A stretch of DNA of 64,000 nucleotides. Origin: Flavobacteriales bacterium. Lineage in GTDB: Bacteria > Bacteroidota > Bacteroidia > Flavobacteriales_D > Crocinitomicaceae. Positions 25,975-35,170 of this stretch are shown piece after piece. Where the stretch lies: the NCBI GenBank assembly GCA_947454525.1, contig CANGJM010000006.1, positions 94,138 through 158,137 on the forward strand. The letters run 5' to 3'. A program made the translations under genes and the position numbers. The notes beneath the pieces were generated by a model. It had not been told where the DNA came from and made no database searches. It worked only from the letters and a program-made list of their open reading frames with translations. Positions within the stretch are counted from its first letter, which is position 1. Each line of letters begins with the position of its first letter.

Positions 25975-26300
25975 CACGCGTACTCTTTATTCTGTTTTTA
26001 GCAGGACTAACTTCCTGTGGCAACGATAAAGCTTCAAGTAACAACGAAACTTTACCGATGGAATCGCCCGCTGAAAAAGGTGCTTCATTGTATACATTAA
26101 ATTGTGCAAGTTGTCATGGTGAAGATGGAAAAATGGGAGCTTCTGGAGCGAAAGACTTGTCCGAATCTCGTTTAAGTGATAAGCAGATAAAAAAGATACT
26201 ACAAAAGGGTAAAAATGCCATGCCTCCCATGTCCGCAATTTTGGAGAATGAGGAAAACATGGAATTTGTTATCCAGCACATTAAAACGTTGAGAAAGTAA
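25965..26300 (+). CDS. Cytochrome c lipoprotein
   Basis: A 111-residue protein with a signal peptide ending in a lipobox (LFLAGLTSC), so it is a membrane-anchored periplasmic lipoprotein. One c-type haem site CASCHG is present, and MPPM near residue 89 is the candidate for the distal methionine. The ATG at 25965 is chosen over an upstream 25935 because it gives the proper lipoprotein signal. It overlaps the preceding gene by 10 bp; hflX begins on its stop codon (TAATG). Confidence 0.9.
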   Translation: MVLTRVLFILFLAGLTSCGNDKASSNNETLPMESPAEKGASLYTLNCASCHGEDGKMGASGAKDLSESRLSDKQIKKILQKGKNAMPPMSAILENEENMEFVIQHIKTLRK

Positions 26301-27490
26301 TGCAAGAAGGCCACGTAACAGTAGATGCAGTAGAGGAATCTTGTATTTTAGTTGGGGTAATCACATCGGAAATAGATGAGGTTATTGCCAATGAACATTT
26401 GGACGAGTTGGAGTTTTTAGCTGAAACAGCTGGTGCAATTACACACACGAAATTTTTACAAAAGTTACCTTATCCGAATCCAAGAACCTATGTTGGCTCC
26501 GGAAAACTAGAGGAAATTAAACAGTACATGAAGGCGATGGACATCGACATGGTGATTTTTGATGACGAGCTGTCCCCCTCACAATTACGAAATATTGAAC
26601 GCGAGTTGGAATGTAAAGTCTTGGATCGCACCATTCTTATTTTAGATATTTTCGCTAGTCGTGCTCGAACCTTTCATGCAAAAACACAAGTAGAACTCGC
26701 GCAGCTTCAGTACATGCTTCCGCGCTTAACACGTATGTGGACCCACCTTGAACGTCAAAAAGGAGGAATTGGACTTCGTGGCCCGGGGGAATCTCAAATT
26801 GAAACTGACCGCCGAATTATTCAAATGCGCATTTCCTTGATGAAGGAAAGGTTAAAAGACATTGATAAACAAATGACTATTCAACGAAGTAACCGAGGAC
26901 AACTTGTCCGAGTTGCCCTTGTTGGATATACGAATGTGGGGAAGAGCACCCTAATGAATTTACTTTCCAAATCTGAGGTGTTTGCTGAAAACAAACTGTT
27001 TGCTACCCTCGATACCACGGTGAGGAAAGTGGTAATCGACAACATGCCGATGCTCTTAACAGATACGGTTGGATTTATCCGAAAACTACCTCAACAATTG
27101 ATGGAATCGTTTAAATCTACATTAGATGAGGTTCGTGAAGCGGATTTGCTCATTCATGTGTTAGACATTTCTCACCCAAACTTCGAAGATCAATTTAATG
27201 TTGTCAATGAAACATTGAACGAAATAGATAAAACGGAGAAACCAACCATCGTTGTGTTCAATAAAATTGATGCTTATCAACCGATTCTGAATGAAATGAA
27301 TGAAGAAGAGGAGGATGTGACCACCTTGGAATCACTCAAAAAATCATGGATGGCAAAAATGAACAAAACAAAATGTGTGTTTATTTCTGCTCAGAATAAA
27401 GAGAATGTGGAAGAATTGAAGGAAGTACTTTACGAAGAGGTGAAAACCATCTTTCGTGTGCGCTATCCTTACAATAATTTCTTGTATTAG
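26300..27490 (+). CDS. hflX: GTPase HflX
   Basis: Ribosome-associated GTPase that splits stalled 70S ribosomes. The N-terminal domain (1-195) has TYVGSGKLEEIK and ALVMIFDDELSPSQLRNIE-type sequence, the coiled region LPRLTRMWTHLERQKGGIGLRGPGE is a hallmark, and the G domain has GYTNVGKST near residue 210 and DTVGFIRKLP. Length 396 is normal. Its start overlaps the cytochrome stop codon, giving a compact lepA-hflX cluster. Confidence 0.96.
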   Translation: MQEGHVTVDAVEESCILVGVITSEIDEVIANEHLDELEFLAETAGAITHTKFLQKLPYPNPRTYVGSGKLEEIKQYMKAMDIDMVIFDDELSPSQLRNIERELECKVLDRTILILDIFASRARTFHAKTQVELAQLQYMLPRLTRMWTHLERQKGGIGLRGPGESQIETDRRIIQMRISLMKERLKDIDKQMTIQRSNRGQLVRVALVGYTNVGKSTLMNLLSKSEVFAENKLFATLDTTVRKVVIDNMPMLLTDTVGFIRKLPQQLMESFKSTLDEVREADLLIHVLDISHPNFEDQFNVVNETLNEIDKTEKPTIVVFNKIDAYQPILNEMNEEEEDVTTLESLKKSWMAKMNKTKCVFISAQNKENVEELKEVLYEEVKTIFRVRYPYNNFLY

Positions 27491-29628
27491 TCAACGACTA
27501 ATTCTAAGTCAATTTGACGTTTTTTAGGATTGACCTTCGCGATTTTTACACGCACCTTATCTCCAAAATTAAAGGCTTTTCTAAAGCGTGCTCCTGTAAT
27601 TTTAAAGTTGTCCTGATCGAAATAATAACGGTCTCCAGGAATTTCTGACATCGGCACCATTCCTTCACAATGATTTTCGTCCATACGAACAAACATTCCA
27701 TGTTCAGCAATCCCGGAAATTGTCCCCTCAAATACTTCTCCCAAGTGATCCATCACGAATAAGGTTTGGAAATATTTCGTAGATTCTCTTTCTGCTTCAG
27801 AGGCCTTGCGTTCATTTTTGGAAATACGCGTACAAATGGCTTTTAATTCCCCTCCATATTTGTGCTGCTTATTCGTAAGTTCTTCCTGTAAAATACGGTG
27901 AACCACTAAATCTGCATAGCGTCTGATGGGAGAGGTGAAATGGCTGTAATGTTTAAAAGCTAATCCATAATGCCCAATGTTTTCTGTCTCATAAGAAGCT
28001 TTGGCCATGGATCGAATAGCCATGGACTGAACAAGTGAAAACTCATTTTCCTCACGAATTTCTTCGAATAAGGCATTCAAATTTTTAGCGATGGATTGCG
28101 TATCGTGTAAATCGATTTTGTGTCCGAATTTCTCAATGAACACAGAGAAAACATCCATTTTTCCTGGGTCTGGAGAATCGTGAACGCGATAAATCATCGG
28201 GAATGGGTCTCTGCCTTTTTCTGGTTTCGACAAGAAAGTAGCTACTTTGCGGTTAGCAAGCAACATAAATTCTTCAATTAATTTATGCGCGTCTTTGGAG
28301 GTTTTAATCACCACTTCGGATGGATTCCCAACATTGTTTAGGCGAAAACGCATCTCCTCGGACTCGATACTGAGCGCACCGTCCTTTAATCGTTGTTTTC
28401 TTAAAATATGTGCTACTGAATTCAGTTTGCGAATGACCACTTCGTGGTCTCCATCTTTTCCTTCGATGATTTCCTGTGCTTCTTCATAGGTAAATCGGCG
28501 ATCTGAATGAATGACTCCTTTTCCATACCATTCTTTGTATATTTTTCCTTTATCATCCATTTCAAAAACGGCGGAGAAGGTATACTTGTCTTCGTGCGGT
28601 CGTAGGGAGCAGGCAATGTTTGACAATTGTTCCGGCAACATGGGAATCACACGGTCAACTAAATATACCGAGTTTGATCGAAGTAGCGCCTCAGCGTCCA
28701 TGGCCATACCTGGACGAACATAATGACTAACGTCCGCAATGTGAACACCAAGTTCGTAATGTCCATTTTCTAATTCATGGTAAGAAATGGCGTCATCAAA
28801 ATCACGTGCATCAAATGGATCGATGGTGAATGTTAGGGTTGTTCGGAAGTCTCGACGCGTTGAAATTTCTTTATCATCAAGTTCAACAGGTACACGTTCC
28901 GCTTCTTCTAATACAGCATCTGGAAAAATAGGGTTGATCCCTTGATTGTATAGAATAGAAAGCATTTCCGTGTCATTACTTCCAGGCATACCTAAAATGG
29001 CAACAACTTCTCCAAATGGTTTTTCTGCTGATTTTGGCCAAACCGTAATTTTCACAAGTACTTTCTCCCCATCCCTTGCGCCATTCAAATTTTCTTTCGG
29101 TACGCGAATTTCTAAGCCACTGCGATTATTGTCTGGAATAAGTAATGCTGTTTTATCACCGAATTGAATGGTGCCAACAAATTGCACACGTTCCCGTTCT
29201 TTGATTTCAACTACTGCGCCTTCGTCTCGGTTGGGTCCTGACTTGAATACGCGAACTTTTACTTTGTCCCCATTCAGTGCCTGACCAATATTTTGTGGTG
29301 CAATGAACACATCTTTTTCCTTCCCTTCCACGACAACAAATCCAGCTCCACGTTGTGTCAACTGAATCACGCCTTCCACTAAATTGGACGTACCGCTTAA
29401 GCTATACGTAAAATGATTGATTCGTTTAATGGCATTTTTGCTCGCTAAGGCGTTTAAGCCTTCGAAAACAACCTGACGACTCATGGGATCACGGGCCTCA
29501 ACCAATGAACAGATTTGTTGGTGTGTTAATTCAACACCGGGGTGTTTCTCGAATAAGCGAATTAAAATCGCGTTGATACCCGATTTTTTTTTGCCGGGAG
29601 ATGGTTTTGAATACCTTTTTTTGGACAT
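27487..29628 (-). CDS. rnr: Ribonuclease R
   Basis: 3'-5' exoribonuclease of the RNase II superfamily that degrades structured RNA. The 713-residue protein has an N-terminal winged-helix/cold-shock region, the catalytic RNB block with DPFDARDFDDA (about residues 267-277) carrying the metal-binding aspartates, and a C-terminal S1 domain (GEVFEGTISGIAEHGMFVRM). KKRYSKPSPGKKK at the N-terminus is a basic tail. It ends 4 bp into hflX (convergent, shared TTAG). Confidence 0.96.
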   Translation of the reverse strand: MSKKRYSKPSPGKKKSGINAILIRLFEKHPGVELTHQQICSLVEARDPMSRQVVFEGLNALASKNAIKRINHFTYSLSGTSNLVEGVIQLTQRGAGFVVVEGKEKDVFIAPQNIGQALNGDKVKVRVFKSGPNRDEGAVVEIKERERVQFVGTIQFGDKTALLIPDNNRSGLEIRVPKENLNGARDGEKVLVKITVWPKSAEKPFGEVVAILGMPGSNDTEMLSILYNQGINPIFPDAVLEEAERVPVELDDKEISTRRDFRTTLTFTIDPFDARDFDDAISYHELENGHYELGVHIADVSHYVRPGMAMDAEALLRSNSVYLVDRVIPMLPEQLSNIACSLRPHEDKYTFSAVFEMDDKGKIYKEWYGKGVIHSDRRFTYEEAQEIIEGKDGDHEVVIRKLNSVAHILRKQRLKDGALSIESEEMRFRLNNVGNPSEVVIKTSKDAHKLIEEFMLLANRKVATFLSKPEKGRDPFPMIYRVHDSPDPGKMDVFSVFIEKFGHKIDLHDTQSIAKNLNALFEEIREENEFSLVQSMAIRSMAKASYETENIGHYGLAFKHYSHFTSPIRRYADLVVHRILQEELTNKQHKYGGELKAICTRISKNERKASEAERESTKYFQTLFVMDHLGEVFEGTISGIAEHGMFVRMDENHCEGMVPMSEIPGDRYYFDQDNFKITGARFRKAFNFGDKVRVKIAKVNPKKRQIDLELVVD

Positions 29629-29632
29629 AGTA

Positions 29633-29658
29633 CGAAATTAGACAATAATCTTGTCTAA
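29633..29658 (-). promoter_or_regulatory. Near-consensus -7 element with overlapping inverted repeat upstream of rnr
   Basis: On the minus strand TAATTTCG (29633-29640) differs from TAnnTTTG at one position and ends 4 nt before the rnr ATG. It overlaps a perfect 8-bp inverted repeat TTAGACAA-TAATC-TTGTCTAA (29638-29658). This could be an operator for rnr or a weak hairpin after the upstream gene. Confidence 0.4.
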
Positions 29659-29686
29659 AGTGTTCGAAAAGATTGAAAGTAACAAT

Positions 29687-30439
29687 TTAGTGACGAACCA
29701 CTAATTTTTTGGTAATGGATTTACCTGTTGAAGTCTCAAAAATAAGGAAGTAGATTCCATTGCTGAAATCACCTACATTGATTTTTTTACTTCCGTGAAT
29801 CGTCTCTTTCATGATCACGTTCCCAACAGCATCCATCAATTTGAATGTTGACTGGTCCATGCCAGCTAGTTGAATGGAAACATATTCAGATGTTGGATTT
29901 GGGTATATGCTTACGCCAACTTCTTCTTTCACTGGTTTCACTGCAGCTAAGTAATCTACCACAACATCAACAGAATCCGAGAAAGAAAGTCCATTTGTCG
30001 AAATGTAATAACGGTAATGAGCAGTTCCGTAAACGCCATCCGCAGGATCTACAGAAGCTTTCAATTTACCATATTCACCATCATTAATAGTGAAAAGTAC
30101 TGCTTGAGCACCAGGGGTAGTCCACGGATTTGTATTCATTTGTCCGGAAGAATAACATGTTCCACCGAATGGATCCGTTGCATGTCCCCAGCACAAAGCG
30201 TCTGTCCATCCAGCCGGAGCATCTATGCGTAAACGTGTCACTCTCCAAGCATGTGCTGACCCGGTATTGTTTTCAACATCAAGTGCAATATCGAAAGAAG
30301 TGTTGGATGGAGCAACGACTGTATGTGTTGCACCTGAAATATCAGTTGTTTGTCCATCAACATGAATGACTATGCCATCTTGAGCATAGGAGAAAACACT
30401 CAAACCAAGTGTTAAAACAAGAAATAAGGACTTCATCAT
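29687..30439 (-). CDS. Secreted protein with T9SS type A sorting domain
   Basis: A 250-residue protein with a signal peptide (MMKSLFLVLTLGLSVFSYAQ), a beta-rich body of about 150 residues with a DALCWG..DPFGGTCYSSG motif holding two cysteines, and a C-terminal T9SS domain beginning near residue 178 (GVSIYPNPTSEYVSIQL) and ending in KKLVVRH. The body is not a family I can name. The sorting domain predicts export across the outer membrane and cell-surface release or attachment. ATG 30436 is an alternative start. Confidence 0.85.
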   Translation of the reverse strand: MMKSLFLVLTLGLSVFSYAQDGIVIHVDGQTTDISGATHTVVAPSNTSFDIALDVENNTGSAHAWRVTRLRIDAPAGWTDALCWGHATDPFGGTCYSSGQMNTNPWTTPGAQAVLFTINDGEYGKLKASVDPADGVYGTAHYRYYISTNGLSFSDSVDVVVDYLAAVKPVKEEVGVSIYPNPTSEYVSIQLAGMDQSTFKLMDAVGNVIMKETIHGSKKINVGDFSNGIYFLIFETSTGKSITKKLVVRH

Positions 30440-30455
30440 GGAGCATCAGTTTTTT

Positions 30456-30463
30456 CAAAAATA
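30456..30463 (-). promoter_or_regulatory. -7 promoter element for the T9SS protein gene
   Basis: Minus-strand TATTTTTG, a full TAnnTTTG match, 16 nt before the ATG at 30439. Confidence 0.5.
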
Positions 30464-30520
30464 CGGAAAATTCATTAATTTTCAAAATTGCTGAAAGTTT
30501 TTCAGGTCTTGGTTTTTTTA

Positions 30521-30528
30521 TACCTTTG
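30521..30528 (+). promoter_or_regulatory. -7 promoter element for the TlpA-DUF6029-Omp28 genes
   Basis: TACCTTTG, a full TAnnTTTG match, 46 nt before the ATG at 30575. It is the only such match in the divergent spacer on this strand. No good -33 TTG at the right spacing. Confidence 0.5.
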
Positions 30529-30574
30529 AGTTCGGCAAGGTTTTTGAATAGTCGTGCCAAAAAATGATCAAATT

Positions 30575-31090
30575 ATGAAAACACTTTTTACACTTGCCTT
30601 CGTATTTTTTGCTGGAATTTCCGCATACTCACAAGATACACATGCTACTGAAAGCCAACTAAAACAACTTCCTTCTGTTAACCTGAAGGATATGAATGGG
30701 AAATCCGTTAATACAGCCTCAATTGCCGTAGATGGCCCCATCATCATTAGTTTTTGGGCAACATGGTGTGCGCCGTGCAAGAAGGAATTGAATACCATTC
30801 ATGAATTGTACGAAGATTGGCAGGCTGAAACCGGTGTAACCTTGGTTGCCGTGTCTATTGATGACGAAAAAACAAAAAGCCAAGTGCCTGTTTATGTGAA
30901 TGGAAAAGCTTGGGATTACATGGTATTAATGGATCCTAACGGAGACTTTAAACGTGCAATGGGTGTTAACAACGTTCCTCACACATTTTTAGTGGACAAA
31001 GACGGTAACATTGTCTATTCACACAATAATTATGCGCCGGGAGATGAAGAAAAATTATACAAAGAATTGCTTCACCTAAGCGGAAAATAA
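30575..31090 (+). CDS. TlpA-family thiol-disulfide oxidoreductase
   Basis: A 171-residue exported thioredoxin with signal peptide MKTLFTLAFVFFAGISAYS and active site WCAPCKKE, then VPHTFLVDKDGNIVY with the cis-proline. These are periplasmic reductases of the ResA/TlpA group. ATG 30575 is chosen over 30554 since it begins at the signal peptide. Five bp separate it from the DUF6029 gene and the cluster continues with Omp28. Confidence 0.92.
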   Translation: MKTLFTLAFVFFAGISAYSQDTHATESQLKQLPSVNLKDMNGKSVNTASIAVDGPIIISFWATWCAPCKKELNTIHELYEDWQAETGVTLVAVSIDDEKTKSQVPVYVNGKAWDYMVLMDPNGDFKRAMGVNNVPHTFLVDKDGNIVYSHNNYAPGDEEKLYKELLHLSGK

Positions 31091-31095
31091 ATCAA

Positions 31096-32760
31096 ATGAA
31101 TAAACTTCTACTCGCTACATCAGGCCTGTTTATTACTTTTTTAAGTTTTGCTCAAGGCTCTTTAACCGGAAATATCGAAAGTACCTTTCAGTACTTGAAT
31201 GCCGATTCCATTATTGATGCAAAACAACCGCCACAAAAAGGATTATTAAACTCCTACATGAACGTTTTCTATACACAAGGAAATTTCAAAGCGGGGATGA
31301 GGTTAGAATCATATTTACCAAGAATTCAAGGATATCCAAACCGTTTTGATGGGACTGGAATTGGCATGCGCTACATCGGTTATTCGAATGGATTTGTGGA
31401 TGTAACTTTGGGTTCATTTTATGAGCAATTTGGATCCGGTCTTTCATTTAGAGCTTATGAAGACCGTGCCTTGGGCTATGACAACATGATGGACGGGGCT
31501 CGAATCATTGTTCGTCCAACTAGTGGACTGGTTATCAAAGGGGTTTACGGCTATCAACGCCTTTCCTTTCAAGGAGGAAACATCATACATGGGGACGGAA
31601 TTGTTCGTGGAATAGACGGTGAATTTCACCTGAATGAAGGATTGAAAAAAATGAAGGATTTTCCATTGGATGTTGTTCTTGGAGCCTCCTTTGTGAGTAA
31701 ATACCAAGAGGATAATAATCCAGATTTGATCTTGCCACAAAATGTGGGGACCTATGGTGGACGCATGAAATTACGATACAAAAACTTCTACGGAGATGTC
31801 GAATATGTGCAAAAAGAACAAGATCCGTCAAGTGACAATAATTACATCTACAACTATGGACACGCGTCGGTTTTCAATGTAAGTTATACCCGAAAAGGTC
31901 TGGGGATTCTCGTTTCAGGTAAATCTGTCGATAACATGAGCTACCGTTCGGACCGAACGAAAGATCTGCAAGATGTTTTCGTGAATTATTTGCCGTCGTT
32001 AAATAAAACGCATACATACAACTTGGTTGCTACGCTGTATCCCTATGCAACTCAACCATTGGGCGAAGTAGCTTATCAAACAGATGTACTGTACACGATT
32101 AAAAAAGGAACAAAATTGGGCGGGAAATACGGAACCACAATCGGTGGAAATTTCTCTACAACGTATCGGCCGACTCATAGTACAAACGGAATTAATCCGT
32201 TGGACTCTACCGGAGTGACGTATGTTTGTCGTCCGTTTCAAGCGAGTGACAGTATGTACTGGCAAGACATCAACTTCAATATCACGAAAAAATTCAACAA
32301 GAAATTCAGTACAATCCTGAGCTTCTATTCCATTAAAATCAATAATGACGTTGTAAAAATTTCCAATGACGCCAAAGGAATTATCCACGCGAACATTGGG
32401 GTTGGAGAGTTTTCATACAAATTCAACTCAAAACATTCACTTCGTGCCGAAATCCAAGGGTTATTCGTTCAAAAAGAAGCGGGAGAAATCAAGGATAAAG
32501 GAAATTGGGCGACCTTATTATTGGAGTATTCGATTTCTCCAGGATGGTTTTTCAGTTTTATGAATCAATACAACTATGGAAATCCAGAAGTGGAGAAACG
32601 CGTGAATTATCCAATATTAACCTGCGGATATATCCGTGATGCCACACGATTCACCGTTTCCTATGGTCGCCAACGCGCTGGATTATTTTGTGTAGGTGGA
32701 GTTTGTCGATTCGTCCCAGCTTCAAATGGTTTAACACTTAGCTTTACTCAAAGTTTTTAG
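31096..32760 (+). CDS. DUF6029-family outer-membrane beta-barrel protein
   Basis: A 554-residue protein with a signal peptide ending FLSFAQ and a long alternating pattern of aromatic and polar residues typical of a barrel (TYNLVATLYPYATQPL, SMYWQDINFNITKKFNKKFSTILSFYSIK), ending GLTLSFTQSF. The motif GSFYEQFGSGLSFRAYEDRALGYDN is characteristic of the family I recall as DUF6029. CVGGVCR near the C-terminus holds a cysteine pair, of interest beside the thioredoxin gene. Function unknown. It lies between TlpA and Omp28 in one operon. Confidence 0.82.
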   Translation: MNKLLLATSGLFITFLSFAQGSLTGNIESTFQYLNADSIIDAKQPPQKGLLNSYMNVFYTQGNFKAGMRLESYLPRIQGYPNRFDGTGIGMRYIGYSNGFVDVTLGSFYEQFGSGLSFRAYEDRALGYDNMMDGARIIVRPTSGLVIKGVYGYQRLSFQGGNIIHGDGIVRGIDGEFHLNEGLKKMKDFPLDVVLGASFVSKYQEDNNPDLILPQNVGTYGGRMKLRYKNFYGDVEYVQKEQDPSSDNNYIYNYGHASVFNVSYTRKGLGILVSGKSVDNMSYRSDRTKDLQDVFVNYLPSLNKTHTYNLVATLYPYATQPLGEVAYQTDVLYTIKKGTKLGGKYGTTIGGNFSTTYRPTHSTNGINPLDSTGVTYVCRPFQASDSMYWQDINFNITKKFNKKFSTILSFYSIKINNDVVKISNDAKGIIHANIGVGEFSYKFNSKHSLRAEIQGLFVQKEAGEIKDKGNWATLLLEYSISPGWFFSFMNQYNYGNPEVEKRVNYPILTCGYIRDATRFTVSYGRQRAGLFCVGGVCRFVPASNGLTLSFTQSF

Positions 32761-32761
32761 T

Positions 32762-33703
32762 ATGAAAAAGTTTTCTCTTTTGTTTCTTTTTGCATGGTCC
32801 ATGTATCTTTATACATCTTGCGACCGCATTACGAATCCATATCCCCCTCAAGTAGCATTAGAACTTGATACCACACTTTACCCAGGTAATTGGGTTGATT
32901 ACGTTGCCAATGAATGGCCAACGTTTACCGCAAACACGAACATTGACCGAAATATTCTTATCGAAGATTATACAGGACACAAATGTATTTTTTGTCCGGC
33001 AGCAGCAGATTTGGCACATCAATTGGAATTGACTCACGAAGGAAGAGTATTCGTTTCTTCCATGCATGTTGGCCCGCTCGGAATAGGAGATTTCCAAACG
33101 GTTAGCGCACCAGAATATCCTGTCGATTTCACCAATCCACAAGGTGTAGAAATTGGAACCTATTTTGGTGCAAATGACGGTGGATTCAGTGGGAATCCAC
33201 GTGGAACAATCAACCGTTTTCTTTCCGGAGGAAATATTTTTCAAAGTCCAAATGCATGGACGAGCATGGTGAATACGATGCTTGCAGAAAACACCTTGAA
33301 GGTAAATATGCAATCTGCCCTGAACTATTACCCACAAACTCACGGTGCTTTTCTTCATGTGGAAGTAGATAAATTGGATGCTACATTGACCAATGAATTA
33401 GGAATCGTTGCTTACATTTTGGAAGATTCTTTGGTTGGCGATCAAAAAATGAGTGATAACTCACATAATACAAGTTACATACACCGTGATATTCACCGAG
33501 GAAATCTGAATGGGCAAGCGTTTGGGAGAGTGCTAGAAGCTGCGGACATGCAAAACGGAAAGTACTATGTGAACTATAGTTTTGTTGTTCCAGATCAATT
33601 AGACGATGCGTTTAATGCAGACAATATGCATGTGTTAATTTACGTTTACGACCGCATTACTTGGGAGATTTACCAGGTGATTCGTCAGAATATCATCCCT
33701 TAA
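32762..33703 (+). CDS. Omp28-related outer-membrane lipoprotein
   Basis: A 313-residue protein with a lipoprotein signal (LYTSC lipobox) and the Omp28 motif ILIEDYTGHKCIFCPAAADLAHQL, whose CIFC looks like a thioredoxin-type active site, followed by a sandwich-like domain. Named after an outer-membrane protein of Porphyromonas. It begins 1 bp after DUF6029, making a TlpA-DUF6029-Omp28 operon. The family function is unproven; a redox role is inference from CxxC and neighbours. Confidence 0.88.
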   Translation: MKKFSLLFLFAWSMYLYTSCDRITNPYPPQVALELDTTLYPGNWVDYVANEWPTFTANTNIDRNILIEDYTGHKCIFCPAAADLAHQLELTHEGRVFVSSMHVGPLGIGDFQTVSAPEYPVDFTNPQGVEIGTYFGANDGGFSGNPRGTINRFLSGGNIFQSPNAWTSMVNTMLAENTLKVNMQSALNYYPQTHGAFLHVEVDKLDATLTNELGIVAYILEDSLVGDQKMSDNSHNTSYIHRDIHRGNLNGQAFGRVLEAADMQNGKYYVNYSFVVPDQLDDAFNADNMHVLIYVYDRITWEIYQVIRQNIIP

Positions 33704-33725
33704 TTCGTATTTTTCGAAATTCCAA

Positions 33726-35168
33726 ATGGCGCTAAGACAACACCTTGCACAAAAACTGGAACAGCGGCTTTCTCCTCAACAAATCCAGTTGATGAAATTG
33801 CTTCAAGTTCCAACCATGGAATTAGATCAGCGCATCAAACAGGAATTGGAAGAAAATCCAGCATTGGAAGAAGGCGCTGATGACTTCGAAGATGAATTTG
33901 AACAAGAGGAAGAATTTGATGATGCAGATGGCGAAGATGAATTCGACCTGTCTGATTATTTAGATGATGACGTTGCCGATTATAAAACCCAAGCGAACAA
34001 TCATTCAAAGGATGACGAAGAACGGGTAATTCCATTATCGGGTGAACAATCCTTTCAAGAAAAATTAACCGAACAACTTCATTTGTTGTATTTGGAGGAT
34101 GAACAATTTACCATCGCGGATGTCATTATTGGAAACCTTGATGAATCAGGTTATTTGAACCGAAGCATCGATGCAATTGTAGATGATTTAGCGTTTTCGA
34201 TGAATGTTGACGTGAGCGAAAAGGCAGTACTAGACATTTTACATTTAGTGCAAGAATTGGATCCTGCTGGTGTGGGAGCCCGCAATTTACAAGAGTGCCT
34301 TTTGATTCAGATCAAACGAAAACAAGACGGGGACATTTCTAGGTACACTGCCAAAAAAATTCTGGAAAATTATTTCGAGGAATTTACCAAAAAACACTTC
34401 GACAAGATTGCAAAAAAACTGGAAATCGACGACCATGATCTGAAGGATGCCATTGATGAAATTTTAAAATTGAATCCAAAACCAGGTGGTTCGATGCGAG
34501 AGTCCGCAAAAAATTACCAACAAATTATTCCAGATTTTACACTTTTTGAAAGTGAGGGACGCTTAGAACTTGGACTCAATGGTAGAAATGCCCCAGAATT
34601 AAAAGTGAGTCGCGAATATGAAACAATGCTTCGATCCTATGCAGAAGGAGCAAAGTCCTCGAAGTCGGACAAAGAAGCGTTGTCATTCGTTCGTCAAAAA
34701 TTGGATGGCGCAAAATGGTTCATTGATGCGATTAAACAACGACAACAAACACTTTTGTTGACAATGGGCGCAATCATGGATTACCAAGAAGCATATTTTT
34801 TATCTGGAGACGAAACCAAACTTCGACCAATGATTTTAAAAGACATTGCCGATGTAATTGGACTAGATATCTCAACGATTTCTAGGGTGGCGAATTCTAA
34901 ATTTGTTCAAACAAATTATGGAATTTTCCCGTTGAAGTACTTCTTCTCAGAGTCGTTGTCGACAGATAGCGGTGAGGAAGTGTCGACCCGTGAAGTGAAA
35001 AAGATTTTATCTGATGCCATCGAAGCGGAGGACAAACACAATCCACTGACGGATGAAAAATTGATGGACTTATTGAACGAAAAAGGGTACAATATTGCCC
35101 GAAGAACAGTGGCGAAATATAGAGAGCAATTGAATATTCCAGTTGCCAGAATGCGAAAAGAACTTTAA
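33726..35168 (+). CDS. rpoN: RNA polymerase sigma-54 factor
   Basis: Enhancer-dependent sigma factor. The 480-residue protein has region I (residues 1-45, QHLAQKLEQRLSPQQIQLMKLLQVP), an acidic region II (about 50-100), the core-binding region with LDPAGVGARNLQECLLIQ, and the RpoN box ARRTVAKYREQLNIP at the C-terminus. No activator with an AAA+ domain is in the window. Three further genes follow closely on the same strand. Confidence 0.97.
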   Translation: MALRQHLAQKLEQRLSPQQIQLMKLLQVPTMELDQRIKQELEENPALEEGADDFEDEFEQEEEFDDADGEDEFDLSDYLDDDVADYKTQANNHSKDDEERVIPLSGEQSFQEKLTEQLHLLYLEDEQFTIADVIIGNLDESGYLNRSIDAIVDDLAFSMNVDVSEKAVLDILHLVQELDPAGVGARNLQECLLIQIKRKQDGDISRYTAKKILENYFEEFTKKHFDKIAKKLEIDDHDLKDAIDEILKLNPKPGGSMRESAKNYQQIIPDFTLFESEGRLELGLNGRNAPELKVSREYETMLRSYAEGAKSSKSDKEALSFVRQKLDGAKWFIDAIKQRQQTLLLTMGAIMDYQEAYFLSGDETKLRPMILKDIADVIGLDISTISRVANSKFVQTNYGIFPLKYFFSESLSTDSGEEVSTREVKKILSDAIEAEDKHNPLTDEKLMDLLNEKGYNIARRTVAKYREQLNIPVARMRKEL

Positions 35169-35170
35169 AA

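Noticed and set aside
31999..32388. Antisense open frame of 129 residues in the DUF6029 gene
   Set aside because: Shadow frame in a long barrel gene; no homology recognised.
32858..33358. Antisense open frame of 166 residues in the Omp28 gene
   Set aside because: Unlikely composition, opposite to an operon gene and without promoter; treated as a shadow frame.
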